From Punica granatum (Eukaryota > Streptophyta > Magnoliopsida > Myrtales > Lythraceae), in assembly GCF_007655135.1 (NCBI RefSeq), contig NC_045127.1, positions 11,355,001 to 11,419,000 on the forward strand: a stretch of 64,000 bases of DNA, written 5' to 3'. The notes under the pieces are model-generated. The model was not told the origin of the DNA. It saw only the letters and a list, made by a program, of their open reading frames with translations, and ran no database searches. Shown one piece after another: positions 57,909-64,000 of this stretch (positions are counted from its first letter, which is position 1; each line of letters opens with the position of its first letter). A program made the position numbers and the translations under genes.

Positions 57909-58910
57909 TTTTTTTTTTTTATAAATGGTAGAGACTTTCATTAATCAAAATAAATTACATCACGACCATTTACCCAGTACAAATCAAGAGTCTCCAAGCT
58001 AAACCCAAAATGGTAAACCAATTAGCCCTAAGCAGAGTCAAGAGAGTTAAACATGTGGCCTACTAAGATAGAATTTACAATTTTGTAAGAAACCCGGGGA
58101 AGTGTAGACAATTTAGCTTTCACATCTGCAAAGATCTTTCGGACAATAGCCACTGGCGGTGTGATCTACATTTGATAAATCCTAGCATTCATCTCATGCC
58201 ATAGACAATATATGTAATGAGTCCATAGAAGCTTTAAGCAAAGAACATCGAGTTTCCTGCCACAAAGAGATGAGATCCAACATAGTTCTACAGTCCAACT
58301 CACTATAGTTCGGTGCTGGCCAATTTGAGCCAGTAAACTTCTCCAAATTCCTTGGGTGGCTGGATATTCAAAAAAGATATGGTCGCGAGTCTCCCACTGC
58401 AAACTACAAAATTCACATTCAGCTACCAAGGGCTGAATTCTCCATTTTAAAATGTGGTCCTTTGTAGCTAATCTATTATGTACAGAAAGCCAACTAACAA
58501 AAGAAGAACGGGGGAGGTGTCCATTGAACCAAATTGCATCACTCCATTCCATTCTAGAACCTCTAATTCTGAAGCACTGCCAAGCATTGGCGACAGAGAA
58601 CTCCCCAGACTTGTGGGGAGTCCATAGAACTCTATCATGGTCTGAAGACTCAAGTGCTACGGCCAAGTCCCGGATTATACTTGTTTGCGGGTCTGAGCTC
58701 CTCGGCCAATGCCACTGGCCTCCCACCAGAACTGCGCTCACTTTTGCATGTTCACTGAGTGAAGGAAAGCACTGTAGTCCTCTGCAACAATATTTGATCA
58801 AGGGGCCAACTGGAAGCCAGGAGCTATACCAAAATGACACAACACACTTTCACCCATATCAGCCCATTTCTTCTTTACATCCCCCCGTTTTCCATTTCCT
58901 GTAGTGGCCA
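57909..58910 (-). mobile_element. LINE 3' fragment with zf-RVT domain
   Basis: The minus-strand frame 58166-58840 reads LWTPHKSGEFSVANAWQCFR, LPRSSFVSWLSVHNRLATKD, CEFCSLQWETRDHIFFEYPA and GIWRSLLAQIG. This is the zinc-binding reverse-transcriptase domain (zf-RVT) found at the 3' end of plant L1-type LINEs; the usual C-x-x-C and H-x-x-x-C-like pattern is altered at its end (FEYPA for FxCP). A T-run at 57909-57920 marks the poly(A) tail of the minus-strand element. Target duplications were not identified. Confidence 0.85.
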
Positions 58911-59022
58911 GCTCACCTGATAATCTGAAGATTTTCTATTTAATTCTCGTAATGAACTACAAGTACATGTTATGACTCTTTATTAGATTTTTCAATTTCT
59001 TTGTACTAGATCCATGACTTAT

Positions 59023-59027
<5 letters not shown>

Positions 59028-59059
<32 letters not shown>
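59028..59059. repeat. (AT)16 microsatellite
   Basis: Thirty-two bases of perfect alternating A/T. Confidence 0.97.
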
Positions 59060-59062
<3 letters not shown>

Positions 59063-59606
59063 ACAACAAGCATATTAAGATGCATGGAGGGAATGCTTAA
59101 TCCGATTAGATTTGTTGGATGTGAGTTTCAGCTGATTCTTAACTATATAAAAAACGCATTTTTTGAATGTTACTATAGCCGGTCTTGTCCAGAAGGCTCC
59201 AAACCGTGTAAATTTGTAGTTTTCAATGCGTAGCAGGTCCTTCGAGCTTAATTGAAGATCGAGCGTTGAGTTTGTTGAGGTAACTATCGAGTTACGCACC
59301 ATCATCCGATCATACTAGTATGTGATTATAGCTATTACGTAAAAGCCTGATCTGATTATTTGGCGTTTGTATGGATTGTAAATGCAAATAACTTGCAATT
59401 AATTACTCGGCAAATAGGCAGCCGAGTTAAGCATATGTTGAGAGGTCAATTATCCAATCGGTGAAGGAAAGATTCTTGTATAGTCACATAGAGAGGATGA
59501 TACTCGTGCCATCTTCACTTGGCATAACCATGCGAATAATGTGACATACTTCTAACGGTTCGACTAACCGATACTTTCGGGCATTAACATATTTTTAACA
59601 ATTCCT

Positions 59607-59607
<1 letters not shown>

Positions 59608-59639
<32 letters not shown>
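59608..59639 (+). repeat. (C)32 homopolymer
   Basis: Thirty-two consecutive C residues, exceptionally long for a plant genome. The opposite G strand could fold as a G-quadruplex and the C strand as an i-motif. A sequencing or assembly length error is also likely at such a run. Confidence 0.9.
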
Positions 59640-59642
<3 letters not shown>

Positions 59643-60089
59643 CCAACAGGCTAGTCGGGGATGCACTTTTATGTCGGAATTGACGGGAAAAAAATACGAT
59701 AAGAAGTGAGAAAATTCCCAAATTGGGATGGACAAGAGGAAGGAAATGAAGTGACCGCAAGGCTGATGGCATAACTTGTAATACATGTCAAGAACAGGTC
59801 CATATCATGTGAGGTACTGCTCCAATATGCAGCCTCTCTCCTTTTTTCCGTTGTTTCAGCGACTTTATTTTCTGGATTTCTGCAATAATTCTACTCTTTA
59901 TTTTAAAGAAACCATGGCTTAATTCAAACGGTTTTTCGTTTTTTTTCTTAAATACGGTTTTAAAGTATTTCTCACGGTAAGAGAGTTTTATTCCTTAGTG
60001 AGGTACACAGCTTGAATTGGATTAATCATAGAGCCTATTAAATATCTAAATATCATGAGCACACCGAAAAGAAATACTTTTTTTAGGTG

Positions 60090-60880
60090 TGTACCTTAGT
60101 ATTCGCAAAATCAGCGAGCCTCGACTAATCTAGTTTGAATCAAGTCGATCAACTAAAAGGGTAAAGCTCTACAAACATGAATTTTCTCCATTTACAATAT
60201 CAAAACCTAGACTTTGTTTAAGTAAAATAAGTTACGAACCGCTTGAACCAACCCATATTAGTCAAAAATACTTTTTCTTAATAAAGAAAAAGTCACATTA
60301 AGGAAATCCATGCTAATGTGGGTTAATTAAAACGCTTATTTATCTTAAATAAGGTTATGGATTCGACTCTTTTATTTTTTAGTGAGCTATCCGGCTCTAT
60401 TTGTAATGATCGGAGAGCCTATTGAAAATCTAGATAGCAGGATTTCTTTTTCTTGACAAAGAAATTAATTATTTACTTACCTATTTATGGATTTATTTAT
60501 TTTTTTGGTAGGCTAATTATATATTTATATTTTATTGAGCCTCTTGACGTTGACGGGCGTTATGCTGAGCAGAGAATGGCAGGCGCTCGCACCAAACTGA
60601 GGCGGCTACCGTCAGTGATCCCTAATCACGCACCGCCACGCAGAGAAACAAGTAACCCCTTCTCAGGCGTCACCATTCCTGTGGACCCAACTCACTTTTT
60701 TTTTTCTTATGACAAATTGACTCCGACTAACTCAAACATATGAGTTTAATCAGTTCAATAACGCTAAATTAAATTGTCAATTTTCTTCATGACATTGATA
60801 TTCGAATCTGATATCTTATTTAAGTAAATGAAAATATAGAATCACTTGCACCAACCCCCATTAGTGGATATTCAACTCAC
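60090..60880. repeat. Cluster of interspersed repeat copies (unnamed family)
   Basis: A copy at about 60090-60260 (+) carries the family pattern: TTAGTATTCGCAAAATC, then TCGACTAATCTAGTTTGAAT, AAAGGGTAAAGCTCT, ATTTTCTCCATTTACAA, CGAACCGCTTGAACCAACCC. A copy at about 60310-60440 is in the opposite orientation and a further partial copy lies at about 60710-60880. Related copies occur near 5505, 9590, 9895 and in each 6-kb unit. There is no coding capacity. It may be a MITE or LTR-derived family. Confidence 0.6.
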
Positions 60881-62021
60881 CTGAAATCAACTAATCGTAG
60901 AAGGTCAATGTTATATCAAAATAGCACCGGAGTTTAATCATATATAAAACAAATAAACAAAGAAATTATAATTATAATACATATATAATAGAATAATGAA
61001 AGAGATAATTGTGAGATTTAGAGTTCAAACCTCTTTCGTTCCAATAATATATGAGCTATATATTAAGAAAAGGTCCCATAGGTTACCTGGTTAGTTGGAC
61101 TCTCATTTTGATGCGAATGAACCATCCTTTCCACGGAGGTAAATCTTTGCCTACTAAGCAAGAGGATAGTAAGTTACAAATTCTGTTTTGGTAGGACATA
61201 TATTTCTATTATTATGAAATTCACAAATGAAATAGTTAACAGTGAGGTTACCATTATCTTTTTTGTAGTGACGAATATTGTATGTTTTCCTGAGAAAAGG
61301 AATTTATCCATTTTTTGTGGTTTCAAAGGTGCGCGGAAACACATAAGAACTCTTGAATGGAAATGGAAAAGAAATGTAACTCCAGTTCCTTCGAAAATGG
61401 ATTTTATAGTTTACATCGAAATATGTGGTGTTTTGGTAGAAAACCAGCCGATTTTATGGATTCAGGGGTTCAAGTATGTATTTGGTTCAAAAAGAAAAAT
61501 CAAAACTACCAAAATAAAATAAACAGAGCAATTGAATAGCTTACTATCGACCAATCAGATAATTTCGAATTTTATGGCAAGATTGATAGAGGATGTAGAC
61601 CTGACGGCCATTTGCAACAGAGAATAGGGTGGCTGATTGAGTCACTATGATCCTTCAAAGAACTTCGACTCGAAGAGTAAATCCAACAAAGCCAAAAAAA
61701 AAAAACAGAGAAAGGAGTCGCCTAAGAATTTCGTATTAGCAATGACTAGAGATATTATGCCTGTGCTACGCAGGGATCACACATACTTTTAATTTTTTAA
61801 TTAATATTGTCAAAATAACTATAGCGAGTTATAACATTTTTGAAAAAGCGATACTGAAATAATTATATGATGTAGAATTACTCTATTTCTAGAGTAGGTA
61901 CTTTTACTTCATGCAGTATTGCAGGTAAATTCATACTCATATCATGCTATACACGATTATGTCATCATTTTATGTCCACATGAAATATATATAGCATAAT
62001 TACATGGCGAAAATTGTATAG
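60881..62021. other. Gene-free AT-rich DNA
   Basis: No credible gene. An open frame at 61214-61522 has no similarity I know. Near 61758, GCCTGTGCTACGCAGGGATC resembles a worn transposon-end motif also seen near 31890, 37980 and 44140 (CCCCGTG...TGCGCAC). Confidence 0.45.
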
Positions 62022-62302
62022 GAAAATAGCCCCATATAACACAATTTTTACCTTATTTTCACTTCCTAGCACGTTTTTAAAAGTTATCACGATCTAGCAC
62101 GAATTATTATTTTATTCCCGGATCTAGCACACCATTAAGCTCAGTCTAAAAATTGTTAAACACCATTAAATACAGTTAGACGGAGTTTAACGGTGTGCAA
62201 GATCCGAGAATAAAATGGTGATTCGTGCTAGATCGTGATAACTTTAAAAACGTGCTAGGAAGTGAAAATAAGGTAAAAACTGTGCTACATAGAGCTATTT
62301 TC
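62022..62302. mobile_element. Foldback MITE (near-perfect 281-bp inverted repeat)
   Basis: The left arm reads GAAAATAGCCCCATATAACA, then CACTTCCTAGCACGTTTTTA, then TTATCACGATCTAGCACGAA. The reverse complement of the right arm reads GAAAATAGCTCTATGTAGCA, CACTTCCTAGCACGTTTTTA and TTATCACGATCTAGCACGAA in the same order. The arms meet around 62155-62165 with almost no loop, so a transcript would make a long hairpin. There is no coding capacity. No clear target duplication was seen. It sits at the left border of the satellite. Confidence 0.88.
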
Positions 62303-62310
62303 TCAAAAAA

Positions 62311-64000
62311 AATATTTACCATTCTTTTCAGTGTTCTGATTTTGATAGTTTTTGTAAACCGTACGATCTCAAAACGAGGTGAAACTTTTACCCCATGTTC
62401 CTGATGTTATTATAAAGCTCTACACAAATTTTTAGATTTTTCTGGGTGGTAAATCTTCAGATAAAAAATATTTATCTCCTTTTTCGGTGTTGTGATTTAG
62501 ATAGCTTTTGTAAATCGTCTGATCTCAAAACGAGGTAAAACTTTTACCTCGTGTTCCTGATATTATTATAAAGCTCCTCACAAATTTTCATATTTTTTTG
62601 GGCGGTGAATCTTCAGATAAAATATATTTACCTATCTTTTCGGTGGTATGATTATCATAGTTTTGTGAATTGCCCGATCTCAAAACGAGATGAAGATTTT
62701 ACCCCATGTTCTTGATATTATTATAAAGCTCAACACAAATTTTCAAATTTTTCTGGATGGTAAATCTTCAGATAAAAAATATTTATCTCCTTTTTCAGTG
62801 TTGTGATTTAGATAGCTTTTGTGAATCGTCCGATCTCAAAACGAGGTGAAACTTTTACCCCACGTTCCTGATATTATTATAAAGCTCCACACAAAATTTC
62901 AAATTTTTCTAGGTGGTGAATCTTCAGATAAAAAATAGTCACCCTTCTTTTCAGTGCTCTGATTTTGATAGTTTTTGTGAACCGTTCGATCTCAAAACAA
63001 GATGAAACTTTTTCCCCATGTTCCTAACATTATTATAAAAGCTCCTCACAGATTTTCATATTTTTCTGGGCAGTGAATCTTCAGATAAAATATATTTATC
63101 TATCTTTTCGATGTTATGATTTTGATAGTTTTTGTTAATCGCCCAATCTCAAAACGAGATGAAACTTTTACCCCATGTTCCTGATATTATTATAAAGCTC
63201 CACACAGATTTTCAGATTTTTCTGGGTAGTAAATCTTCAGATAAAAAATATTTACCTATTTTTTCGGTATTCTAATTTGGGCAAATTACACAAAAAAAAC
63301 CTAAGTTTTGTAAAAAGTCTTAGTTTTGTCCAAAATTTTGTTTAGTAACAAAACAAACCATAAGTTTTCTAAATTGTCTAAAAAATGACATCAGTTATAA
63401 ATTCCGTCAATTTTGCATACGTGGACTGTTAACTTCAGACATATATCAATAAACAAATAAGATAGGTTAAATAAAAAAAATTAAAACTTTCAAAAAAGTC
63501 TCAATTTCATCATAAATTTGGTTTGTAATGAAAAAACCATATGTTTTTGCTCCTAAAGTTGGCCCTGGCTAGCATCTCTTGTCACGGACCATTTCTGAGA
63601 AATTTTTAAAATATGTATTTTTTAAATTACAAATTAAAATTTGGAACAAAACTGAGACGTTTCTGAAAATTTAGGTTATTTTTGTAAAAAAAAGTGAAGA
63701 TGATCAGATGATGTGTAAATTTTGTGGATCCCGTAAAGTCCACGTAGGCAAATAGACGGCAAACTTAACAGAATGGTGACGGGAAGTTAAATCTGAGACG
63801 ATTCTCAAAACATGTGATTTTTTTTGTTACAAAACAAAATTTAGGACAAAACTGAGATGTTTTACAAAATTTAGGTTTTTTGTGTAATTTTCCCTTCTAA
63901 TTTTGATAGTTTTTATGAACCGTCCGATCTAAAAAATACCTAAAACTTTTAACCAATGTTCCTGATATTATTATAAAGCTCCACACTAATTTTTAGATTT
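62311..64000. repeat. Tandem satellite, monomer about 156 bp, open at the right edge
   Basis: The anchor GATCTCAAAACGAGG (or a variant) occurs at 62365, 62521, 62676, 62832, 62988 and 63145, then at 63926 after an inserted element. Spacings are 156, 155, 156, 156, 157 and, once the insertion and its duplicated target are removed, 156. Each monomer also has ACCCCATGTTCCTGATATTA, TTATAAAGCTC and GAATCTTCAGATAAAA. Copies differ by scattered substitutions, so the array is not freshly expanded. Confidence 0.95.
63279..63894. mobile_element. 616-bp Mutator-type MITE inserted in the satellite, 9-bp target duplication
   Basis: The left end is GGGCAAATTACACAAAAAA; the reverse complement of the right end is GGGAAAATTACACAAAAAA. 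The inverted similarity extends inward for roughly 160 bp or more (AAACCTAAGTTTTG / AAACCTAAATTTTG; TTAGTTTTGTCC / TCAGTTTTGTCC; TACGTGGACT on both). It is flanked by a perfect 9-bp duplication, TTCTAATTT (63270-63278 and 63895-63903), which is part of a satellite monomer. Nine-base duplications with long inverted repeats point to the Mutator superfamily. Confidence 0.93.

Larger units (their letters stand above)
58911..60089. other. Gene-free DNA with simple repeats
   Basis: Contains the (TA)n and (C)32 tracts listed separately and otherwise no supported feature. Confidence 0.5.

Noticed and set aside
62311..64000. CRISPR-like repeat array
   Set aside because: Monomers are contiguous 156-bp units without unique spacers, in a plant nuclear context.

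Overview
The window is nuclear DNA from a flowering plant, almost certainly a eudicot. Protein genes have GT-AG introns and plant-specific relatives (IBR3-type acyl-CoA dehydrogenase, MORF organellar editing factor, sucrose synthase, plant polygalacturonase, plant mobile domain). The rest is a dense mix of LTR, LINE, SINE, hAT, Mutator-like and MITE debris in AT-rich DNA. Some repeats recall Myrtales genomes such as pomegranate, but I cannot fix the species from sequence alone.

Layout. 149-5043 (-): the first twelve exons of IBR3, with a SINE in intron 2. 5044-11242: gene-free, with two TIR elements and diverged interspersed repeats. 11243-14700 (-): a broken, C-terminally truncated sucrose synthase. 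15620-19185: remains of a hAT transposon, with a tandem TRIM (four LTRs) nested in it. 20300-25640: Copia and hAT scraps and a plant-mobile-domain pseudogene split by a solo LTR; a second solo LTR of the same family lies at 27760-28204. 28727-46647: three head-to-tail units of about 6 kb. Each carries a 5'-truncated LINE with preserved target duplications and one small intact gene (96-107 codons) behind a TATA box. 47546-50060 (+): exopolygalacturonase-like gene, five exons. 50435-52035 (-): MORF3, three exons. 53489-55386 (+): a low-complexity/TPR protein. 56543-64000: LINE fragments, a (C)32 run, a foldback MITE, and a satellite of about 156 bp that runs off the right edge and is interrupted by a Mutator-type MITE with a 9-bp target duplication.

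How it fits together. IBR3, MORF3 and the polygalacturonase correspond, from memory, to neighbours in Arabidopsis (At3g06810, At3g06790, At3g06770), so the window looks like an old conserved gene block with about 42 kb of repeats and the triplicated segment between IBR3 and the polygalacturonase. IBR3 acts in peroxisomal indole-3-butyric acid and fatty acyl-CoA metabolism, MORF3 in mitochondrial RNA editing, and the polygalacturonase in cell-wall pectin; nothing suggests a joint pathway. The most novel item is the triplicated small-gene family: its reading frames stayed open with only in-frame indels, while the LINE next to each copy decayed.
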